Positions 23,200 through 32,543 of a stretch of 64,000 nucleotides of DNA are shown here, piece after piece. The DNA is from Cryptomeria japonica (lineage: Eukaryota > Streptophyta > Pinopsida > Cupressales > Cupressaceae): positions 1-64,000 of the forward strand of contig NW_026729339.1 in NCBI RefSeq assembly GCF_030272615.1, in the 5' to 3' direction. Position numbers and translations under genes: made by a program. The notes beneath the pieces were generated by a model that was given only the letters and a program-made list of their open reading frames with translations, did no database searches and was not told the origin of the DNA. Numbering within the stretch: position 1 is the first letter of the stretch; every line of letters starts with the position of its first letter.

Positions 23200-23583
23200 T
23201 TTGATAAAGATAAATGGGTTTTACATGGTCCCGAAACCAAAAGTTTTACAAAAGCCGACCATCAACCAAACAGATAGAAACCAACAACAAAATAGGGGAG
23301 TACCCCAGAACAGACACGAAAGCAAAAGAGACACATACAAAAAAACAAAAGCACTCAAATAAGAGAGTGCACTGACTCCTTGTTCTTCTGGATGGTAATC
23401 TTATTGATTTCCTCCAGTGCTTCCATAATGAATCTGGATGTGCCCTTATTGCTGCTCCTGCTTCTGGTCCTAGAACTAGGGCCCATGGTTTTGTTGCCTC
23501 TAGCAACAATGTCTTCACCTCCAAGATCTTTCTCAGCTTCATTGTGAATGGATCTGTACTAAGCAACCATGACATTGATCTTT
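23200..23583 (-). mobile_element. 5'-truncated non-LTR retroposon, 14-bp target duplication
   Basis: The 14-bp repeat TAGAATGATTAGTT flanks the insert (23186-23199 and 23584-23597). The minus-strand sequence contains TTCATTATGGAAGCACTGG and ends ...TTTATCTTTATCAAAAA, like the element at 11566-11836. Absence at the matching site of unit 3 (near 17460) confirms an insertion. The 109-codon minus-strand frame inside has no recognised domain. Confidence 0.8.
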
Positions 23584-23861
23584 TAGAATGATTAGTTATA
23601 TAGCATATGATAATAAATATTAATGGATTGAAATATTAAATAATATTTTTAAACAATAAATATGAATAAAGATAATGTTATTAGTTTTAAGTAAGAAGAA
23701 AATGTGTAAATATGTTGTAAGTATTAAAAGTGGCAAGGGTGCCTCTATTTGTAATCTACCTCAAATATAGAATAGTCACCACACCCTATGAGAGGTTAAA
23801 ATTATAACTCTTGTTTATTTCTAGATGCATAGATTCAACCTCTAATCACAAAAAATCTCTA

Positions 23862-24010
23862 GTTTTGATTAAAGGGGAAAACTGGTTTTATAGTGACCAA
23901 AAACCCAGAGTTAACAGAAAACAAGAAATATTCGAAACAACCAGGACCCAACCACAAAAAAGATACCAACCAATCCAACAAATCAAGGCAAGGACAAAAA
24001 TGCTTTAGTT
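23862..24010 (-). mobile_element. Further fragment of the same retroposon family
   Basis: Starts TTTTGATTAAAGGGGAAAACTGGTTTTATAGTGACC on the plus strand (positions 23864-23899), the same layout as the left ends of the elements at 11566 and 23200 (TTTTTGATTAAGATAAA...GGTTTTA...CCGAAACC). Boundaries and target duplication are not clear. Confidence 0.45.
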
Positions 24011-24689
24011 GTGTGTGTTCTTGCTTCTTTTTATTTTCAAAATTTCTACTCCCTACTTTAATATATAGACTTGTAGCATTATGGATGTACTATATAAATC
24101 TACTAGATAGCTAGAAGATACACTATCCCAATTTAACCCATATAAAATAATATATTTTGTGTTGTGCTTTAATGATAAAAATACCAACACTTAGTTGCAC
24201 AAATTATTCTAAGAGGATACATAAGTGTAGATTTATTTTAAATACTCCAACATATGTGTTCCTATAACATGCTTAGAATCCTTGAATGTTAATGATATTA
24301 AATTGATGTTCAATGATAATATATGAATGAAATAAAGTACCTTTTAATATAGGTGCATAGAAATAAATCATACAAATATGTATTTAGTTGACTCTTATTC
24401 AAAAAATAATAGGAATAATCAGTCCTAATTTAAATTAATTTTTAAAAAATAAAGGATTAGATACTTGGGTGTGTGATCAATATTGTGCCCAAGAAACTTA
24501 TATGGAACATGGAATCGTAAAATGAAGGTGGATAATAAATGTAAGGGGATTGGTGCACAAATAGGCATACCATATGTATAATCTAGGTAAATTTTTAAAA
24601 TGTGTGTGTTGAACAATATATTTGGACTTAAAAATCTTCCCAAAGACGTGAAAGCTAAAAGATTATCGGCCAAAAATATCATGTCGAGC

Positions 24690-25165
24690 ATCTCAGAAAG
24701 AGTTTCACCGAAAGAATACTTTCATCGAAATAAAACATAAAGTGTAAAACACTAAGTTAAGATGTCTTTGGTAGAATATCTCTTTCGGTAAATGAAGGAA
24801 GCCGGTCATCGATATTCCAGTTTCATCGAAAAGAAAATCTTATCGATAACAATATGTCGATAAAAGAAGAGGGATTTCATCGATAAAAGAAGGACTTCGA
24901 AGAAAAAAGGATTTCGGAGGGCTCGCGTGAACTTTCACCGAAGAGTAAAACTCATCGAAATATGATTTAGATGAAACTCACGAATAATTCATTGATAAAG
25001 ATTTCATCGAAGAAAGAATGACTTCGAGGAGACTAGAAGATGGTTTTTCGACAAGGGCCATTCATCGATAAGGTGATATCGAGGAAAGTGAACTTTCGAT
25101 GAAAGATTAAAGCATTCAACCGAAGACAAGGGTTTCATCGAAAACTTGATTCACAATCATTTCAG
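24690..25165. repeat. Dispersed TTTCATCGA/TCGATAA motif array in the solo LTR
   Basis: About 20 occurrences of TCATCGA, TCACCGA, CTTCGA or TCGATAA-type words in about 470 bp, spaced roughly 15-35 bp but not in a strict period. CpG is far denser here than in the neighbouring DNA. It may be a U3 regulatory array or a degenerate microsatellite-like expansion. Confidence 0.7.
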
Positions 25166-25482
25166 TTGAACAGTACTTCTCGTGAAGGAATTAAAAGCTC
25201 CAATGGAGGAATGGTGGAGTGAACTTATAAGCGTCAAGGATCGAGCTCTGTCAAGATTGGATCGAAGCAAAGACATGGCCCCTACCGTCAACCAGATGAT
25301 ATTCTAATACCTTTCACAGGGAGAAGAATTAAGGAAACAGAGCATCAAGATCAAGACTTTTAAAGAAGATGATCACATTCATCATTTAGGGATGCTTAAT
25401 CTCTTTTTACTTCAGTTTGTTAGGAGTGTTCAAATTGACAATTAGTATTTCAAAAAGACACATCTTTTCATAGATAGCTTTT

Positions 25483-25504
25483 TCTCTCATATATATATGA
25501 GAGA
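25483..25504. repeat. 22-bp perfect palindrome in the solo LTR
   Basis: TCTCTC and GAGAGA arms around an (AT)5 centre form a perfect 22-bp inverted repeat that could extrude or form a hairpin in RNA. It is followed after about 15 bp by a T8 run. Its role is unknown. Confidence 0.8.
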
Positions 25505-26640
25505 GGTTTCTTGTAATTTTTTTTGGGAGGGATATCGTAGGAAGAAGACAGTAATATATGACAGCTTGTAAGTTTCCTGTTATACAAATTTTGACGGATA
25601 CATAATACAACCAGTTGTCTTTTCTTTGCATATGTGCTATGGATTATTTTATTTTGTTGTTGGCAGTTACTTGTGATATTATCTAAAGGAGATAAGGTTA
25701 TTCATATTCTTTGAGTGAAATTTATGTTGTATGTTATAAGGTTGAAATAAAAGTTTTGCTTGCGAATTATAATTGTTTTTTGCAGTGCTTACTTGGATGG
25801 TCCCTTAAAGGTAGGGTTAAATTCATTCAAGCAACTTATGATATAGGCATTCAATTGATCTCACAAGAAATAGTAACTGACAGATCCATAAAGGGGTGGG
25901 TTTAAAAACTGTCTCACAAGTTCACACAGTAAGTCCTAAGGAAATATAAAGACTCTGTAGCCCAGATAGCAAAGAAGGCACTAGCCATTTATAAGTTACA
26001 ACTTATCACCATATTCATCGCATTTTTTTAATAGGAGTAATTGAGTAGGAAGCATAGAGTAAGTTGGCAACAGTGTATACATATAAAATTCTAAGCACAA
26101 GGATCGAATAGCTTCTGCAACAACAATCTTGAACTCATCTGCTATATCTCCATCCTAGGAACTTATGCCATTCTGAGATAGGAGGAAGCCAGATCAAGAT
26201 ACTTAATCTGCTATAAAAGGCACTAGTCATTGAAAACAACTAGTGAATAGGTATACCTGCCTAGGTTTTGCAGAGCCTAAAGTGAGAGAGTTAGTAACCA
26301 AATAGGTTCACTCTATAAGTTGGCCAAGTCAATTGGAGGGTTTGATCATAGGAGTTGGCATTTCCTTAGAACTTATCCAATCTGTTGATTTGAGACCCAA
26401 CAGTGTGCACATATGGATAAAGTTAGAGATAAATGTCTAGGAATGTTTAAACAAATGAGTATGGGAATGGGAAGAGGATCATAACTTTAAACAAAATTGT
26501 CTTTTTTTTCTTTTTTCTTGTGTAAATATGTTAAATCATTCTCTCAAATTGGCCACAAAACTAAATGAAAAATAACATGAGTATTTAATTTCATAATAAA
26601 AAAATATTAAGTATAATAAATCAAGTAATTAAGGAAGTGT

Positions 26641-27189
26641 TTGTTTATAGATTTGTCATCTAACTCTATATTATTACACCTACACAAATGACAAACAAAA
26701 CAGCTAGTTGAGTCAAATAATGATTTTATAGTGACTCTCTTCTTATTTTACAAAGAACAACTGCCTTCAAATGATATAGAATGAATAGAATCCATTTGTG
26801 CTTTTAACCAAAAAGAAGATGAATGGTGTAGCTTTTAACTAGAAAGCTTTAAAAGGAAATTACTAAAACCAAATTTAAAATTGAATTGAATGCAAAGATT
26901 CTATACCACATCACTTAAGATTTTATAATATCAACATGAGTTATTTCTGCAATTCTCATTCAAATACATACCATTCATAGTAATGTGCATGAGTAAAATT
27001 TCAGCTATTTGAACATATAATGGAAAGCTATCCAAATAGTACTGCATCCAACTTAAGAAGGAAGAACCAATCATCAACCAATAGAACATATTTTATGATT
27101 TCAAAAATTTCATTTAGATAACCTTCATTCTTTCATTCATTCATCTATATGTATTCCTCATAAAAACCATACCTTAAATAACTATATAA
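26641..27189. other. AT-rich, no gene seen
   Basis: Left margin of the compound insertion; no open frame or RNA gene that I can support. Confidence 0.4.
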
Positions 27190-27651
27190 TTTAAATATAA
27201 AAGGAACCTAGGTTGGGTGAGAGGGGGTAGTGTCATCAAAAACTTGAAAGACAAAGTGGTGGCAGCCTATGTGACCAGTCTAGGTATCCAAACCTCCAAC
27301 ATGGCTAAGGTGACGAGAACATTTCATGACATTTCCATTGCCAAAAATAAAAGACGAAAGTTAATCATCGTAGGTGATTCCAACAATGTTATTATGATGT
27401 TACAATGCACAACAAAACCAAGCTGGTAGGTGGTGGGTATCATTTCTAGTTGTCAAGGTGTCACTGCTACATTGGAGCACATGATATATCAACATATCCT
27501 CAGAGAAGGCGACAAGAATGCAGATAGTTTAGCCAACATATGTCCTTTCTCCAAGGGGATTAAAATCTGGACAAATCAACATGAACTGCCCACATATATT
27601 AATGCCATTATTAATGAGGATATTAAAATCTGTAAGTCATTAAGATTTTAA
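27190..27651 (+). pseudogene. LINE-type RNase H domain relic
   Basis: Two open stretches in one frame, broken by a TAG at 27427-27429, read as the RNase H domain found at the end of plant LINE ORF2. Visible are RGGSVIKNLKDKVVAAYV, SLGIQTSNMAKV (position of the catalytic Glu, here Lys), IIVGDSNNVIMML (catalytic Asp kept) and HILREGDKNADSLAN (final Asp kept). The missing Glu and the stop mean it is inactive. The upstream reverse transcriptase was not found. Confidence 0.7.
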
Positions 27652-28378
27652 AATCACCTTTTTTCAAATCCTGGGTGAGAATGTTGCTTGTCTCCAAAGA
27701 GGTTTCAAAAGGGATGACCTATCGATAATCTAGAAAGACGTGACATTTCTCTTGATGAGATTTGTCACCACCAATGGGTAGTTTAAGTGCTTCCACTCCC
27801 AATTGTTTCCCATGCTTAATCATTTAGTGTAGGGTATCATAATGAAATTTCCCTTCTATATTTTCTCATCCATTTCACAATCTCCTATGGTAGAAAATCT
27901 AAAGTTACCCTTCCTTTGCACCAAGTTCTCATTTTGTGCCTTTATAATTTACACCTTAGGTTAACCCCTACTAGTGGCCCTGACATTAATCATTTTGGCC
28001 TAGTCTTGTGTGTTGAGTTACTGATCAACTTGGTTGAGAGCTAAAGCAACCCTGAAGGCTCAGAATAATCCCACCTGGGTTAACCCTTATAGGATTGCTA
28101 CATCAAAACTCCCTTTCCCCCCTTGTTGGTGGATACTTTGTTAAAAGAAAATAATTATTGAATAAGATTTAGAGACAACTTCTTCCTGGTCAACTAGGTC
28201 TAAATGGACCTCTGAAAATTATGTGAACAATGCTACTACCCCTCCCTCTCCTCCTCCCCTTGGCTCCCTCACTCTTCTACTGTGAATCCTCTAATTAAGG
28301 AGGAATTTCTTGTCTTTGTGGCCAAAGTGAATGAACTTTGTGAGGTGTTTAATAAGCATAAACTAGTCATATGTTGGC
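27652..28378. other. Possibly decayed coding sequence, unassigned
   Basis: Less AT-rich than its surroundings with C-rich runs (28228-28262). The plus strand has short coding-like stretches just before the next feature (about 28270-28378), in another frame. No domain is recognised. Confidence 0.35.
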
Positions 28379-28930
28379 TTGTGGGACAATTGGAGGTGGC
28401 AAAAACAAATCAATAGAATTGAAGCCCTCATTGAAGAGGATGCTAGAGACTCAAGTTGGGATATGGACAATAAGGACCAGGGTGCTTGGATGGTGGTAGG
28501 TAAATTTGTTGAAATTTTTGAAAAGTGGCAAGGTTTGGAGAACACAGTGAAGGAGGTTAATGAGAAAATAAATCAACGTAATGACATGAAGGATTTGGTG
28601 GAAGTGGTTGAGATGTTGTGTAATAATCGAGACTCCATGAAAAATAAAATGGAGAATATGTTTTCTTAGAACATGAAGATGATCGAGAAGAACTCTGCTG
28701 GTCTTCAAGCCATACAAGATGAAATCACAAGGAGGCGAGTAAAGAAGGAACACCATTTGGAGTACTTCACTACCACTCTTCTAGAGGAGTCTATGTCGAA
28801 GGTGAAGGAAATATTTAATTCCCTGGCCATCTCCTATATGAAAGGTTCTAATAGGGAGCTCTCTTTTTTGAGAAAAAAAGGCAAAAAAATTAGTTGGTAT
28901 AGGAAGTTGGTGTTTTCCCCCACTAGGTAG
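28379..28930 (+). pseudogene. Coiled-coil-like ORF relic, retroelement gag-like
   Basis: One reading frame interrupted by a TAG at 28667-28669. It is rich in charged residues and heptad-like spacing (VGKFVEIFEKWQGLENTVKE; VNEKINQRNDMKDLVEVVEM; DEITRRRVKKEHHLEYF). I recognise no catalytic domain. A following 'GGGGGTGTGTCCTATTTTATTTTTG' stretch (28951-28975) looks like 3' untranslated sequence. Possibly the structural ORF of an old retrotransposon; family unknown. Confidence 0.35.
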
Positions 28931-29719
28931 GCCATTGATTTATGCATTTAGTGGGGGTGTGTCCTATTTTATTTTTGTTAGTTTATTTTTAGGGTTTTGT
29001 TAGTTTTATTGGATGTCTACTAGTTTTGGTTCCTTTTTGGTAGTAGGAATTGTAGTCTTGGGCCCTCACCCCTAGAAAGCCTTTGGTTTTTGTTTCTCAC
29101 TACTTTTGTAGATATGCAAAGATCCAAGCCTCTCCCAGTTTAATATATTCAAAATATCTTTTTAAAATAATGGCTTCTTGAGGACGTTCTTTTTAAAGAT
29201 AACTTAGGTAAGCTCATCAAACTAAAGAATTTAAAGAAACAACCATCAAGAGCCAATAGTTTTGAAAAATATAATAATTCCTTCAAACCATAAGAAAATG
29301 AATTAATTAATGATGACCATCTCCTCTCATCATTCCTCTTTTCCTTCTTCTTATGCTTCTTCTACTATCATGTTCTCCTGCACCTTTTGTGCTTCTTATG
29401 CTTTTAATATTGTCTTGTAGGCCCTAGACATGATGATGATAAACATCAATAGTTTACTGCTTGGGCTATTGGTGATACTGATTCTCAACTTTTGTTTTCT
29501 TATCATATGATTTACCTCCATCAATTTCTTGCATGTAGTGTCAACCTCGGTGTTAAAAGTTCAAAGATAAACTACCATGCTCGCAATTTTTTCCAAGGAT
29601 GCCCCATTTACCATGGTTGTAGAGAACAAATCTTATTTAAGGATCTTCCTATAACTTCATCTTACTTATGTAATTTCATGTAGTTTCTCTTTGTTTTCTT
29701 CAAAAGGATCCACTCCCAA
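28931..29719. other. Unassigned sequence, no gene seen
   Basis: T-rich plus strand with short overlapping open frames only. Nothing further can be supported. Confidence 0.35.
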
Positions 29720-30680
29720 GATTGTGAAGTTTCTTCTTAATTATTTCAAATTAGTATGAAATTGGCCCAATGTGCTCCTTATCTCAGTATGCAACTCTCC
29801 AAGCACAAATAACTTCCATTCAATCATGCCCATCCAAGTTGGAGATTCATTTTCCTTATGATTGGTGATAATCTTCTCAATAACCAAGATGATTGAATGG
29901 ATTTTTGTGATCTCTTGTAGCTCCTTAAAGAGCATCGTCAGACTACTATTCTCTTTCTTTTCATTTTTGTCATTATGCATATATATTTTTCATATTTTCT
30001 TACATTTGGGTATAGACTCCCATGGCTTTCATAATAGACATGACCCCATCATGAGTAAATTTTTCCAACCACTCATCACCTTCTTTTTTAATAAATTGAC
30101 ATTTTTTATTTCTTGCAGCTTATCAGAATTTAAACCCTCTATTGTGATGCTAGGAGTTCTCTCTATTGAGTGATCATTTATTTGCAAAATAACTTTGATG
30201 AAAGATGTCATAGTAATTGCCTTTTCAATTTTGCATTATTTTGTTCTACATATTTGACCCTCTTTGATAGCATTCTCAACAAGAATTTGGCATGATAAAT
30301 ATGACCCATAAGAGTTGAAGGCCCAATATCAATCCTACTCAAATTAAAGTCTTCCTTTGTGACTTCATGCTCATTTTTATCACCAATACGGTCTGCAATA
30401 TATCCAAAATCCAATGGCCTATGTCAAGGTTAGAAACCATCCTTGAAATTCTTCTATCCTTTTTAGTTTTGGATGTATCTTTTAGCAACTTGGCCATTGC
30501 ATCAATCTTGGTATCTATCATAGTAGTATATCTTTTATTTTTATCCACTACTTTCTTCAACCAAGGAGGAGAGGTGACTATAGAAGAATTAGCATTTGTA
30601 GTCACAATTGTAATATCACGTGGCATAGATTCATCCAACATTGGAGACTCGCGAGAATTAAACAAATTAGATATATTATC
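29720..30680 (-). pseudogene. Decayed minus-strand ORF, downstream half (split by the Tat element)
   Basis: Overlapping minus-strand frames at 30665-30339 and 30414-30208 read as one protein after a frameshift near 30400 (WLKKVVDKNKRYTTMIDTKI, then DFGYIADRIGDKNEHEVTKE, then FLLRMLSKRVKYVEQNNAKL). They continue more weakly to 29741. The sequence is charged and coiled-coil-like. The frame is open right up to the Tat insertion site and continues on the other side at 61142. I do not recognise the family; an old transposon structural protein or a host gene relic are both possible. Confidence 0.4.
30676..30680. repeat. Target site duplication TTATC (left)
   Basis: Immediately precedes the TGTAG start of LTR 1 and is identical to 61142-61146 after LTR 3. 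A 5-bp duplication is standard for Ty3/gypsy integration. Confidence 0.9.
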
Positions 30681-32524
30681 TGTAGTTACATAAATCTGTC
30701 CACTTAATTAAATGAATACTTAGTATTTATTTGATTATTTAACCATCAATTAATAATTAATTAAATTAATATTTAATAAATTCATCTTAACCCTCTTCTC
30801 CTATTAATTAAATAAATTATTCAATTTATTTGATTTAATTCACTTAACCAAATTCATACCATTAATTAAATAAATAAATCATATTTGTTTAATTAAATCT
30901 TCTCTCACATTTAAATAAATTAATATTTATTTAAATCCCCCAAAATCCCACCTCTCACATTTAAATAAATAAATCATTTATTTAAATCACCTTTATCCTC
31001 CACCCACTTGTATTTTCCTACAAAAGCAAGTTGCACAATTATTTTAAATAAATAATTTATTTAAATCACCTTTATCCTCCACCCACTTGTATTTTCCTAC
31101 AAAAGCAAGTTGCACAACTATTTTAAATAAATTATTTATTTAAAATCCTATTTATCCTCGCCCACTTGAAACCTTTAATGGTTTCCCTTAAAGTATTCAA
31201 ACTTGATGGCTTTAAAGTCTTCAAACTTGATGGCTTCCTTCTATAGTCTTCTTAAGACTTTAATGGTTTTCCTTAAAGTCTTCAAGCCTTTAATGGTTCC
31301 CCTCAAAGTCTTCAAGCATTTTAATGCTTTATCTTCCTTTTTCTCATTTAAATAAATTAATATTTATTTGAATATTTATCCAAATACAACTTGCACACAT
31401 TTATTGAAATAAATGAATTTTTATTTTAATAAAATCCTATTTTCCCTCACCCACCAAATCCACTTGCAAAATCTAATCCCCTTCTAGATTCTTCTAACCC
31501 CTTCCTAATTAACTTAATCCATCCCCTAATTATTGTCACATTCCTAAGCAAAATGGAGTCACTTCTCAAAGCCTAAAAGTCTTGGATAACCTTTGAAAGC
31601 TTCCAACCTTCAACCACTAAATGGCTCAAAGTCTTTGATAACCATTGAAGGCTTTCAACCTTCAACCACTTAATCCCCAAAGTCTCCAATAACCATTAAT
31701 GGTTACCTCAAACCCTCCCACATGGTTAAAACATTTGTTTTGACTCAACCTCTACCCAACCCAAGGGTCTCATCAAGCCTTTAATGCTTTGACCATGATT
31801 ATCTCTTAATCATTTGCACAAAGGTTTATCCTTGCATTAACTCCTAATCCAGTGGGTAATCCTAATTTAGGCTTGACCCTTACCTTCTAGATAACCATGA
31901 GGTTTCCTCAGGCATTTAATGCCTCCAACCTCTTCTCTCAACCCAATCTTATGTTGACACTTGTCACCATTTCATTGGTGCAAATTGTGCACATGGACCC
32001 CCAACTTTCAAGCTTGACCCTTGATTAAACCTTTCAATCCTGGCCATCCATTGCTCCATTTTTCCTATAAATAGAGCCCATTCCTTCATAATCCAGATCC
32101 TGAAAAGTTGTATGCATTTAGGCTATAGACATTTTTAGAGAGCATTTAGCATAGCATAACTAAAATCTTGTCTTTTTGGTTAAAATACATCATTTTAGCA
32201 TCAATAGCCTAGTATTTAGCTTTTCATTTCATATTTGAAGCTTAATATTAAATCTCAATCCTCCATAAGCATCCATAGTGCAAAAAGCTGCTGAGAGCTA
32301 CACTCATTTGGGACTTGGAGAGGAGAGGAACAAGGGAGGAGCAACTATGAGCATCTTGATTAGCTATTTCATTCTATGTTTATATGCTTTCTATTTCATG
32401 CTTAATATCTCTCTTGATATGTCTGTTTAGGATAATCTTTTGTTGCTAACACTAATGTTTGTTTCTTGTGCTCTTGTGTGTGTTGCTATCAAACAGATTT
32501 TCTAATCCTTTTTGTAGAGCATCA
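30681..32524 (+). repeat. LTR 1 (1844 bp)
   Basis: Starts TGTAG and ends ATCA (TG...CA). A TATAAATA box lies at 32066-32073, so the transcript start should be about 32095-32105. Upstream, U3 holds at least five AT-rich inverted repeats with TTTAAATAAAT/ATTTATTTAAA arms (for example 30909-30936, 12-bp arms, 4-nt loop). It also has a 79-bp tandem duplication (about 30980-31138) carrying CACCCACTTGTATTTTCC, and repeated CTTTAATGG and AAAGTCTTCAA words (31168-31320). It differs from LTRs 2 and 3 together at about seven sites. Confidence 0.95.
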
Positions 32525-32526
32525 TT

Positions 32527-32543
32527 TGGTGAACCGGACGTGA
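32527..32543 (+). promoter_or_regulatory. Primer binding site, copy 1
   Basis: TGGTGAACCGGACGTGA starts 2 bp after LTR 1, the expected place and start (TGG, pairing with a tRNA CCA end). I could not name the tRNA from memory. Confidence 0.7.

Larger units (their letters stand above)
24607..26402. mobile_element. Solo LTR, 1796 bp, GTGTG target duplication
   Basis: The ends are perfect short inverted repeats TGTTG ... CAACA, flanked by the 5-bp direct repeat GTGTG (24602-24606 and 26403-26407). The unit 3 sequence near 18117-18150 is an uninterrupted version of the same site. No internal coding domain, primer site or polypurine tract is inside, so this is a solo LTR left by LTR-LTR recombination or an LTR element of unknown type. 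Its superfamily cannot be told from the LTR alone. It contains a dense TCATCGA-type motif array (24690-25165) and a 22-bp palindrome. Confidence 0.8.

Noticed and set aside
30681-31400. CRISPR-like array from repeated AT-rich hairpins in the LTR
   Set aside because: Spacing is irregular, the repeats are imperfect palindromes inside a plant LTR, and no cas genes exist.
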